A stretch of 64,000 nt of DNA from Bradyrhizobium sp. SZCCT0153. GTDB taxonomy: Bacteria; Pseudomonadota; Alphaproteobacteria; Rhizobiales; Xanthobacteraceae. The translations under genes were made by a program, and so were the position numbers. Every line of letters begins with the position of its first letter. The stretch's first letter is position 1. Positions 41,723 to 48,925 of this stretch are shown here, in pieces. The notes beneath the pieces are model-generated. The model had not been told where the DNA came from. It made no database searches and saw nothing but the letters and a program-made list of their open reading frames with translations. Where the stretch lies: the NCBI RefSeq assembly GCF_018129995.1, contig NZ_JAFCKS010000004.1, forward strand, positions 310,001 through 374,000. Direction: 5' to 3'.

Positions 41723-42640
41723 ATGGAATTGCATCAGCTTCGATGCTTCGTGGCGGCGGCCGAACAGCTGCATTTCGGCCGCGCGGCGCAGCAGCTCCAG
41801 ATGCTGCCCTCCGCGCTCGGGCGCCAGATCAGGCTGCTGGAACAGGATCTGGGCACGCGGCTGTTCGCGCGGACGACGCGTGCGGTGTCGCTGACGGAAG
41901 ACGGCGCAACGCTCTTGCGCGATGCTCGCGCCATCCTCGCGCGGGTCGAGGCGGTCGAGAATAATCTGCGCAACCGTTCGCGTGCGGGGGCCGCGCGGCG
42001 GCTGCGGGTCGGTGCCATCGACAGCGCGGCGGCGGGATTGCTGCCGCCGCTGCTGCGTGATTTCCGCGACAAGCATCCTGACATCGCGGTGCAGCTTCTG
42101 GAGGACAAGACTGTCCGGCTGCTGCCGAAGATCCTGACCGGCGCGCTTGATCTTGCCTTCGTGCGCCCGCCGGTGCAGCCGGACAAGCGGCTCGAGTTCC
42201 GCGACCTTATCCAGGAGACTGCCATCGTGGCATTCCCGCAGCGCCACGCGCTGGCCGGGAAGAAGTCGGTCACGCTGGCCGAGATCGCCGACGAAGCGAT
42301 GCTGGTGCCGGACCGCCGCTCGCGGCCGCATAGCCACGACCTCACCATCAAGCTGTTCGAGCAGGCGGGCCTCACTCCGCGCATCGTGCAGGTCGCCGAC
42401 GAGAAGCAAACCATCATCCATCTGGTGGCAACCAGGCTCGGGGTCGCGATCGTGCCGCGCTGGACCACGCGGATGGCAGTGACGGGCGTGCGCTTCGTGC
42501 CGCTGCGGCCGAAGCAGAGCGGTCCCGTCGGCCGACTGCCTCTTGCCGCCGCTTGGATGCGCGGCTCGCGCGATCCGGCCCGCGATGCAATGCTGTCGGT
42601 GCTCGAGGCACGCCTGCGCAGCTATGCGCGGGAGGCGTGA
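41723..42640 (+). CDS. LysR family transcriptional regulator
   Basis: The 305-residue product has the LysR helix-turn-helix at the N-terminus (MELHQLRCFVAAAEQLHFGR, then RQIRLLEQDLGTRLFART) and a periplasmic-binding-like effector domain after about residue 90. Divergent placement from the tartrate-type transporter with a T-N11-A site between makes it the probable activator of those genes. Aspartate dehydrogenase follows 38 bases later on the same strand and may be cotranscribed. The effector is probably tartrate or a related acid (inference). Confidence 0.92.
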   Translation: MELHQLRCFVAAAEQLHFGRAAQQLQMLPSALGRQIRLLEQDLGTRLFARTTRAVSLTEDGATLLRDARAILARVEAVENNLRNRSRAGAARRLRVGAIDSAAAGLLPPLLRDFRDKHPDIAVQLLEDKTVRLLPKILTGALDLAFVRPPVQPDKRLEFRDLIQETAIVAFPQRHALAGKKSVTLAEIADEAMLVPDRRSRPHSHDLTIKLFEQAGLTPRIVQVADEKQTIIHLVATRLGVAIVPRWTTRMAVTGVRFVPLRPKQSGPVGRLPLAAAWMRGSRDPARDAMLSVLEARLRSYAREA

Positions 42641-42678
42641 GGAGCTATGACGTTGGCGTGGACAGAAGGTGTGATGTG

Positions 42679-43503
42679 ATGAGCCGTCAGAAAGCTTCGA
42701 ACGAGTTGCGGGTGGCCATTGCAGGGCTGGGCTCGATCGGCACCAGGATCGCGACCGCGCTCGATCAGGGCATCGAGGGGCTGACATTGTCCGCCGTCGC
42801 CGTGCGCGATCCCGCCAAGCATCAAGCCTTTCTGGGTGGCCTGCGCCGCCTGCCGCAGGTGCTGCCGATCGACCGGCTCGGCGAGGCCGCCGACATCGTG
42901 GTCGAATGCGCGCCGAGCAGCCAGTTGCGTGCGATCGTCGAGCCCGCGGTGAAGCGCGGCAAGGCCGCGGTCGTCGTCAGCGTCGGCGGGCTGCTCGACA
43001 ATTTCGATCTGGTCGATCTCGCCCGCGCCAATGGCGGCCGCATCATCGTGCCGACGGGCGCGCTGATCGGGCTCGATGCCGTCAATGCCGCCGCGATTGG
43101 CACCATTCATTCGGTGAGGATGGTGACGCGCAAGCCGATCGATGGCTTGAAGGGCGCGCCGTTCATCGTCGAGAACAACATCGACATCGACAAGCTGCGC
43201 GAGCCGCTCAAGCTGTTCGAGGGCACGGCGCGCGAGGCCGCAAAGGGTTTTCCCGCCAATCTCAACGTCGCGGTCGCGCTGTCGCTCGCCGGTGTCGGGC
43301 CCGACCGCACAATGGTGCAGATATGGGCCGACCCAGGCGTGACGCGCAACGTTCATCGCGTCGAGGTCGAGGCCGATTCGGCGCGCTTCTCGATGTCCAT
43401 CGAGAACATCCCGTCGGAGAATCCCAAGACGGGATTGATCACGGCACTCTCAGTGGTCGCGCTGCTGCGCAAGCAGCGCGCCACGCTGTGCGTCGGGACG
43501 TAA
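42679..43503 (+). CDS. Aspartate dehydrogenase
   Basis: The 274-residue product matches NAD(P)-dependent L-aspartate dehydrogenases (NadX-type). It has the Rossmann motif VAIAGLGSIGTRIA (residues 12-25), the loop ECAPSSQLRAI, and the C-terminal domain with TRKPIDGLKGAPF, NLNVAVALSLAGVGPD and IENIPSENPKTGLITA. The last stretch is strongly conserved in the family. The enzyme turns L-aspartate into iminoaspartate or oxaloacetate. In some bacteria it feeds NAD synthesis, elsewhere it serves amino-acid use. Starting 38 bases after the LysR gene, it may belong to the acid-use locus. The ATG at 42679 has AGAAGG upstream. Confidence 0.9.
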   Translation: MSRQKASNELRVAIAGLGSIGTRIATALDQGIEGLTLSAVAVRDPAKHQAFLGGLRRLPQVLPIDRLGEAADIVVECAPSSQLRAIVEPAVKRGKAAVVVSVGGLLDNFDLVDLARANGGRIIVPTGALIGLDAVNAAAIGTIHSVRMVTRKPIDGLKGAPFIVENNIDIDKLREPLKLFEGTAREAAKGFPANLNVAVALSLAGVGPDRTMVQIWADPGVTRNVHRVEVEADSARFSMSIENIPSENPKTGLITALSVVALLRKQRATLCVGT

Positions 43504-43506
43504 CCT

Positions 43507-44811
43507 TTACGCGCCTGTGACGCGCCAGATCACGTTGCCGACGTCGTCGGCCATCAGCAGCGACTTCTTGTCGGGACCGATCACGACGCCAACCGGGCGG
43601 CCGTAGGATTCCTTCTCGTCCGGCGCGAGGAAGCCCGACAGGATGTCGCGCGCCGGGCCGGAGGGTTTGCCGTTCGCGAACGGGATGAACACCAGTTTGT
43701 AGCCGGACAGCGTGCTGCGATTCCACGAGCCGTGCTGGCCGATCGCCATGCCGTCGGGGAAACCGGGCAGCGTGCCGGCGGGCATCCAGCACAGGCCGAG
43801 CGAGGCGGTGTGGCCGCCGAGCGCGTAGTCCGGCGTGAGCGCCTTGGCGACCATCGTCGGATCCTGCGGCACGCGGTCGTCCACCGTCTTGCCCCAGTAG
43901 CAATAGGGCCAGCCGTAGAAGCCGCCGTCGCGCACTGAGGTGAGATAATCCGGCGGCGTCTCGTCGCCGAGGCCGTCGCGCTCGTTGACGACGGTCCAGA
44001 GCACGTTCGTGTTCGGCTCCCAGGCAAGGCCGACCGGGTTGCGCAGGCCGGCACCGAAGATGCGATGCGTGCCGGCGAGGAGATCGAGCTCATAGACCGC
44101 GGCGCGGCCTTCCTCGACCTCCATGCCCATCTCGGCAATGTTGCTGAGTGAGCCGACGCCCGCATAGAGCTTCTTGCCGTCGGGGCTTGCGAGCAGGCTG
44201 CGCGTCCAGTGCCCGCTAGGCTTGAAGGTGGTGAGCCGCTTGCCTGGCGCGGTGATGCTGTCGGCATTCGCGACGTAAGGAAAGGCCATCACGCCGTCGG
44301 TGTTGCCGACATAGAAGGTGTCGCCGACCAGCGCCATGCCGAACGGCTGGCTGAGGTTTTCCATGAAGGCGCCGCGAACTTCGGCGACGCCGTCACCGTC
44401 CTTGTCGCGGAGCAGCGTGATGCGGTTGGCGGAAACGCCGAGCGCGGCGGCGCGCCGCATCGTCGCCTGCATCGCGTAGTGAAACACGGATCGCGGGGCG
44501 CCTGCGATCTGCGTCGCTTCCGCGATCAGCACGTCGCCATTGGGCAGCACCTCGATCCAGCGCGGATGGTCGAGGCCGGTTGCGAACGCGTTGACCTTGA
44601 GCCCGGCGGCTGCCGTCGGCTTCTGCCCTTCGCTCCAGCCGCGCGCGGTCGGCATCTTCAGGGTCGGGATCGCGCCTTGCGGTTTGGCTTCGGGAATGGC
44701 GGGCGCGTGGCCCCAGGCGGGCGCGGGCTGGGTCCCCGTCAGCTTCCGCCATTGCAGCGCGATGCCGCCGAGGAGCGCGACGAACTGCGCAAAAATGCTG
44801 GAAAAATTCAT
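43507..44811 (-). CDS. Sorbosone dehydrogenase family / PQQ-type beta-propeller protein
   Basis: The 434-residue product has an N-terminal membrane anchor or uncleaved signal (IFAQFVALLGGIALQW) and a beta-propeller domain of the L-sorbosone dehydrogenase/soluble glucose dehydrogenase type. Visible blades include ATGLDHPRWIEVLPNGDVLI, QPFGMALVGDTFYVGNT, GSLSNIAEMGMEVEEGRA, GAGLRNPVGLAWEP and GDSLMAD-like VGNVIWRVTGA at the end. Members oxidise sugars or aldehydes in the periplasm, usually with PQQ, though many are uncharacterised. Start ATG at 44811 has AGGGG six bases before. It is convergent with aspartate dehydrogenase, with three bases between the stops. Confidence 0.88.
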   Translation of the reverse strand: MNFSSIFAQFVALLGGIALQWRKLTGTQPAPAWGHAPAIPEAKPQGAIPTLKMPTARGWSEGQKPTAAAGLKVNAFATGLDHPRWIEVLPNGDVLIAEATQIAGAPRSVFHYAMQATMRRAAALGVSANRITLLRDKDGDGVAEVRGAFMENLSQPFGMALVGDTFYVGNTDGVMAFPYVANADSITAPGKRLTTFKPSGHWTRSLLASPDGKKLYAGVGSLSNIAEMGMEVEEGRAAVYELDLLAGTHRIFGAGLRNPVGLAWEPNTNVLWTVVNERDGLGDETPPDYLTSVRDGGFYGWPYCYWGKTVDDRVPQDPTMVAKALTPDYALGGHTASLGLCWMPAGTLPGFPDGMAIGQHGSWNRSTLSGYKLVFIPFANGKPSGPARDILSGFLAPDEKESYGRPVGVVIGPDKKSLLMADDVGNVIWRVTGA

Positions 44812-45036
44812 GAGAAGCCCCTGTCGAACCTGCGGCACTGTCCGACGCCGGATCGCACCAGGCCCCGCGCGGGCTCAGGCCTGATCGTCGACCTCCTCAG
44901 ATCCACGATGGATGTCGTCGTGCCTCGTTGCGCGCGCATCCAACTTGGTCGCGGTAAAAAGGTCAACCGTGGCGGAACTCAGCAGAGGTCTATTCCCGTG
45001 GAATGGCTGCCGGCCGAATTTGCATAGGGGCGGGGA

Positions 45037-45246
45037 TCAGCGTTGGACTTGCCGTTCCAGCCGTCGCGCCGTCCGAAAATCCTCGAGGTGATGGACGTTC
45101 GGCGCAAGCGCAGCTTCCTTGGAGAGCAGGTGATAGACCCGCGCGACCGTGCGCTGCTTCTGCTTCGGCCGCCCGGGCGGCAGCGCCCGCGCCTTGCGCA
45201 CGGAGGCGATCGCGTGCTCGCGAAAATAATCGTAGGCGTCCGACAT
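45037..45246 (-). CDS. Small conserved-looking protein, unknown function
   Basis: This 69-residue product starts MSDAYDYFREHAIASVRKAR and continues with a basic mid-section (ALPPGRPKQKQRTVARVYHL) and NVHHLEDFRTARRLERQ. It has no signal peptide or membrane span and is rich in Arg, His and Glu. I do not recognise the family, though its pattern resembles small uncharacterised Bradyrhizobium proteins. It lies upstream of the sorbosone-type gene and downstream of the ICMT-like gene on the same strand. Confidence 0.7.
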   Translation of the reverse strand: MSDAYDYFREHAIASVRKARALPPGRPKQKQRTVARVYHLLSKEAALAPNVHHLEDFRTARRLERQVQR

Positions 45247-45338
45247 GGCTCGATGCTCTGCGGTCTGTGCAGGTGTCGAGAAGTTAACGGGCTTGGGAAA
45301 AGGTGGTTCCTGGCTGAATGTTTCGGGCGTACCTGCCC

Positions 45339-45965
45339 TCAGCGCGGCGACAGGAACGGGATGATCATCGGCACGCGGCGGCAATAGGCGCCGTAGGCGT
45401 CCTCGCCGAGCTCCTTGGACAGGAACACTTCTTCCATCCGGCCCTTCTGCCACATGCCGAGCGAGATCAGGATCGCGCCCAGGATCGTCGTGACCATGCC
45501 GATCGCGATCCCGGTGACGAGCATGCCGAAGATCAACCCAGTGTAGATCGGGTGACGCACGATGCCGTAGGGGCCGGTGTCGATGACGCGGTGGTCTTCT
45601 TTGTGGGTGATGGTGTTGGACCAGAACTTTCCGAGATGCAGCCGGCCCCACCAGGCGAAGGCGATGCCGGCGATCGACAGCATCGCGGCGACATAGATGC
45701 CGCTGTCGCCGAGCACCCAGAGCGGCTTCCAGCCCAGGAGCTCCGCAACCCACGGCGTGTACAGGATGCCGCCGACCAGGATCGGCAGGCTATAGCGCTG
45801 CGACTCCAGCGTCATGACCTGCTTCTTGGTCCGGCCCTGCCAGAACGAGGCGCCCACCCAGCTGGCGAGAAAGGCGAGCCAGATCAGAGCCAGCAGTTCG
45901 GTCGGCCAGGTCGTGGTCCAGCCACCCCAGGCGACAGAGAGAAGCTTGCTGAAATCGAAGGACAT
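45339..45965 (-). CDS. ICMT-like isoprenylcysteine/phospholipid methyltransferase family protein
   Basis: The 208-residue membrane protein has about five hydrophobic segments and the C-terminal SAM-binding region of the isoprenylcysteine carboxyl methyltransferase/PEMT superfamily: HRVIDTGPYGIVRHPIYTGL, then a glutamate-rich MEEVFLSKELGEDAYGAYC. Bacterial members methylate small lipophilic substrates; prenyl-cysteine is unlikely in bacteria. It lies 30 bases after the epimerase-like gene, so the two probably share a transcript and may act on a lipid. Confidence 0.87.
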   Translation of the reverse strand: MSFDFSKLLSVAWGGWTTTWPTELLALIWLAFLASWVGASFWQGRTKKQVMTLESQRYSLPILVGGILYTPWVAELLGWKPLWVLGDSGIYVAAMLSIAGIAFAWWGRLHLGKFWSNTITHKEDHRVIDTGPYGIVRHPIYTGLIFGMLVTGIAIGMVTTILGAILISLGMWQKGRMEEVFLSKELGEDAYGAYCRRVPMIIPFLSPR

Positions 45966-45995
45966 GCGGAAAGGTTCTTTGGGTTGGGCGGCAGC

Positions 45996-47027
45996 TCAGC
46001 TGGCGCGCGAGGAGAGCGCGTGATGCTCGATGGCGCCGGAAGCGGGCGCGACGCCGCGGGCGAGAAGATGGGTGATGGTTTCGCGCAACACGGGCTCGAT
46101 CGGGCGCGGCGAATAGCCGAGCTCGGTGCGCGCCTTGCCGATCGAGAGGTCGCTCGCGGCGAGCGCAATGCGCACGCCCTCGGCGGTGCCGTTGGGCGGC
46201 CGGCGCGTGATGTGGTCGGAGACGTATTCGAGCATGATCGCGGAGAGCTCGGCGATTTTGCCGGGCACGACGACCGGAAACTGCCGGCGCCCGCTCATCG
46301 CCGACATCATCCGCAGGATGTTGCCGAGCGGGACGCAGTCGCCGCCGAGGATGTAGCGCTGGCCGATGCGGCCGCGTTCCATCGTCAGCACGAGGCCCAT
46401 GGCAACGTCGCGGACGTCGACGAGGTTGACCGGGAAGTTGAGGTGCGGCTGCACCTTCTTCTGCAGGAAGTACCACAGCATCGCGGTCGGCGGCGTCAGG
46501 TTGTGGTCGGCGGCGCCGATCGGCATGGTCGGCGTGCCGATCACCAGCGGGAAGCCTGCAGCCGCGGCCTTCGCGGCGCAATGCTCGGCCAGCGACTTCG
46601 ACCGCGTATAGGCGCCCGGCATCGCATCGGCCCGCTGCAGCGCCTCTTCGGCGGGAACACCGCCCAGGTCGGAATAGCGGAACAGGATCGATTCCGTCGA
46701 GCAGTGCAAGAAGCGCGACACGCCGCGCTGCATCGCGGCCGCGAGCACGATTTCGGTACCGCGGCAATTGACGTCATGAAAGGCCTGCTTGTCGGCGACC
46801 CACATGCCGGGCAGGCCGGCGAGGTGATAGACCTGATCGACGCCGGCCAGCGCGGCATCGACCGCGGTGCTGTCCAGCACCGAGCCATGGGCATATTCAA
46901 CGTCGGCATGCGCCGCGTCCGGCGCACGGACATCGAGAACACGCACCCGATGCCCACGGGCGCGGAGCGCTTCGACGAGATGATGTCCGATGAAGCCACT
47001 GCCACCGGTAACCAGTACGAGAGCCAT
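45996..47027 (-). CDS. NAD-dependent epimerase/dehydratase, HpnA-like
   Basis: The 343-residue product is an extended short-chain dehydrogenase. It has the NAD motif TGGSGFIG at residues 7-14, a YxxxK catalytic pair (Tyr140, Lys144 in YTRSKSLAE) with a serine-rich active-site segment (LHCSTES), and a dihydroflavonol-reductase-like C-terminus. The overall style (NCRGTEIVLAAA, NLVDVRDVAMGLVL) resembles the hopanoid-associated HpnA and flavonol reductases. No hopanoid synthesis genes are in this window, so the pathway is open. It is followed by the ICMT-like gene on the same strand and preceded 29 bases upstream by the Mpo1-like gene. Confidence 0.88.
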   Translation of the reverse strand: MALVLVTGGSGFIGHHLVEALRARGHRVRVLDVRAPDAAHADVEYAHGSVLDSTAVDAALAGVDQVYHLAGLPGMWVADKQAFHDVNCRGTEIVLAAAMQRGVSRFLHCSTESILFRYSDLGGVPAEEALQRADAMPGAYTRSKSLAEHCAAKAAAAGFPLVIGTPTMPIGAADHNLTPPTAMLWYFLQKKVQPHLNFPVNLVDVRDVAMGLVLTMERGRIGQRYILGGDCVPLGNILRMMSAMSGRRQFPVVVPGKIAELSAIMLEYVSDHITRRPPNGTAEGVRIALAASDLSIGKARTELGYSPRPIEPVLRETITHLLARGVAPASGAIEHHALSSRAS

Positions 47028-47056
47028 GCAGAAGGTTTGCTGTTTCGCTTCGAGGA

Positions 47057-47593
47057 CTATCGGGTTGAAAGGGAATTGGTGGGAAGAGGCGCCAGAATCG
47101 CGGCAAGGTCGCGACGGAAGCCCAATGCAATGAATAATTTTGCCATGACAAACATCGGTCCAAGCAGGAAATGCGTGGGGTGGTCGACCATCGACGGCTG
47201 CCGCTCCTCGAAAACCTTGTGGCCGACGACCTGCGCTGCGACGCCAAATCCGATCAGCACCGCAAAAATCGACCACATCATGACGATCGAGACCTGATTT
47301 CCGATCGCGGTTGCGACCGAAAGCAGCACGATCATCGCGGCGAGGATGCCAAGCCCGATCCCGGCGTCCAGCATCAGCCAGTAAACCAGCACCGGCAGGG
47401 CCAGAATCACGGCCAGACTCACCTCGATCCCGAAGATCGGGAAATGCACGAAGGTCAGCGGCAGCACGGCGCCGGTGAAGAGCAGGAGGATGCCGACCAC
47501 GTGCATCGCGCAGTTCCAGGGATCGCGATGATATTCGACGTAGTCGGCCAGTTGACGTTGAAAATAACTGGCCATCTCGGTCTCGTGCAGCAT
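47057..47593 (-). CDS. Mpo1/DUF962-like membrane protein
   Basis: The 178-residue product matches the DUF962/YGL010w family, whose yeast member Mpo1 is an iron-dependent dioxygenase in alpha-oxidation of 2-hydroxy fatty acids. Seen here: LADYVEYHRDPWNCAMHVVG at the start, several hydrophobic segments, and the C-terminal QVVGHKVFEERQPSMVDHPT, which carries the conserved histidines. I chose the ATG at 47593; an in-frame ATG at 47575 is equally possible. It heads a same-strand run of Mpo1-like, epimerase and ICMT-like genes, all plausible lipid-modifying functions. Confidence 0.85.
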   Translation of the reverse strand: MLHETEMASYFQRQLADYVEYHRDPWNCAMHVVGILLLFTGAVLPLTFVHFPIFGIEVSLAVILALPVLVYWLMLDAGIGLGILAAMIVLLSVATAIGNQVSIVMMWSIFAVLIGFGVAAQVVGHKVFEERQPSMVDHPTHFLLGPMFVMAKLFIALGFRRDLAAILAPLPTNSLSTR

Positions 47594-47746
47594 GGGGTCG
47601 GGGAAGGTCGAAAAAAGCCTATAGCACCTGATAGGGCGGTGCACAAACCGGCACTATTGTCGCGCAAAACCGTTCTGTCGCGCCGTGGGACAGGTCACAA
47701 ACGATCGGGACTTCAAAGGGTTCCGTCAGGCGCCGGGCACGTATGA

Positions 47747-48418
47747 TCAGCGCTTCTTGGCGGGCTTTTTCGTCGCAGGCACAGGTGTCGCAACCGGACG
47801 CGCTGGCGCGTCATCCGGCAGCTTGGCGTAGGTCAGAATCTGCAACTGGCCGTTGACGGCCGAAGTCGGCTTGGCGCGGTCGATAAACTGCTCCTCGCCG
47901 AGGCCGATTGGGTGCAGCCGCTTGGTCGAGATCTTAAACGTGTTCACCAGCACGTCGCGGATCGCGTCCGCCCGGCGCTGGCTCAGGATCGCGTTGGCCT
48001 CGCGCGTCTTCGCATTGGATTCGACGTGGCCGACGATCAGGAAGGTGTAGGGCAGCAGGGAGGCGTGAACCAGCGCGTCGGCAATGCGGCCGACGGTCTG
48101 GTAGGACGTCGGCTGGATGATCGGCGTGTCGGCGTCGAACTGGATCTGCGCGGTGAAGGTCGGCAGGCTGGCGAGGTCTGGCGCGATCAGCGGCCGGTTC
48201 ACCGGACCCGGGTCGTTCTTGATCCTGGCCTTGGCCCGCTCCATCACCTGCTGCTTCAGCGCGGGGATGTCGACCTCGGCGGCCTGTTCGAAATGGTTGA
48301 GCTTGCCGACGATGTCGTCGCGGGTCGGCGGCGCCGTTTGCGCAGCTGCCGCGTCCGCGAGCAAGGCGAGGCCGAGCGTGATGCAGAGTCCGGCGGTCGA
48401 CAGCCTGTTCGCGCGCAT
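47747..48418 (-). CDS. OmpA-family (peptidoglycan-binding C-terminal) protein
   Basis: The 223-residue product has a signal peptide (LCITLGLALLADAAAAQ) and a C-terminal OmpA-like domain: IQFDADTPIIQPTSYQTVGR, then YTFLIVGHVESNAKTREANA and LSQRRADAIRDVLV. The domain binds peptidoglycan diaminopimelate non-covalently. The N-terminal barrel of classical OmpA is absent; a short helical region takes its place. The tail is basic (TKKPAKKR). Its ATG overlaps the stop of the Cys-rich protein gene, so translation is coupled and the two likely work together in the periplasm. Confidence 0.88.
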   Translation of the reverse strand: MRANRLSTAGLCITLGLALLADAAAAQTAPPTRDDIVGKLNHFEQAAEVDIPALKQQVMERAKARIKNDPGPVNRPLIAPDLASLPTFTAQIQFDADTPIIQPTSYQTVGRIADALVHASLLPYTFLIVGHVESNAKTREANAILSQRRADAIRDVLVNTFKISTKRLHPIGLGEEQFIDRAKPTSAVNGQLQILTYAKLPDDAPARPVATPVPATKKPAKKR

Positions 48419-48834
48419 CAGCGGTACCCCGCGTCGTCGACGGCCTTCAGGCAGTTGTTGCTGATACCCTTGGGCGTCGAGACCAGGCAGGGGACCGATT
48501 TGCTGGTTTCCTTGGTCGAGCCGCCGCAGACCTTGACGATCTCGCGCTGGCAGACGTTCGCCACGGTGACGCGGGCGGCAACGCGCTTCTGGATCGCGTC
48601 GAAGGCACCGAGATAGTCGCTCTGGCACTGCTGGGACAGCACGTCGCGGTTGCGCGACAGGCATTCCTTCAGCCGGGTCGAGTCCGGATTGACGCCGCGG
48701 CAATTGGCGACGATTTCCGCGCCGCAGCTCTTGGCCAGGAGCCCGAGCGAATCGCCAAAGCTCATGGTCTCCGCCGCCGCAAGCGACGGCATAACCAATG
48801 CCAGCACGATCGATGTGACGGAGCCCCGGACCAT
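48418..48834 (-). CDS. Secreted cysteine-rich repeat protein
   Basis: The 138-residue product has a signal peptide (VTSIVLALVMPSLAAA) and two cysteine-rich segments resembling the 'cysteine rich repeat' family known from Golgi apparatus protein 1: CGAEIVANCRGVNP...LKECLSRN...LSQQCQSDY, and CQREIVKVCGGS...VPCLVS...NNCLKA. Eight or more cysteines suggest disulphides and periplasmic placement. I chose the ATG at 48834, since the upstream TTG lacks a ribosome-binding site. It overlaps the OmpA-like gene by one base. Confidence 0.8.
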   Translation of the reverse strand: MVRGSVTSIVLALVMPSLAAAETMSFGDSLGLLAKSCGAEIVANCRGVNPDSTRLKECLSRNRDVLSQQCQSDYLGAFDAIQKRVAARVTVANVCQREIVKVCGGSTKETSKSVPCLVSTPKGISNNCLKAVDDAGYR

Positions 48835-48925
48835 GGGCGCATCTGATACGGGGAAGTTCGCGATGGTCAAGGGGCGGGGAGGGAAGAAAGATGGCGCCGT
48901 AACGCTGCCGCAACAGGGCAGTGCC

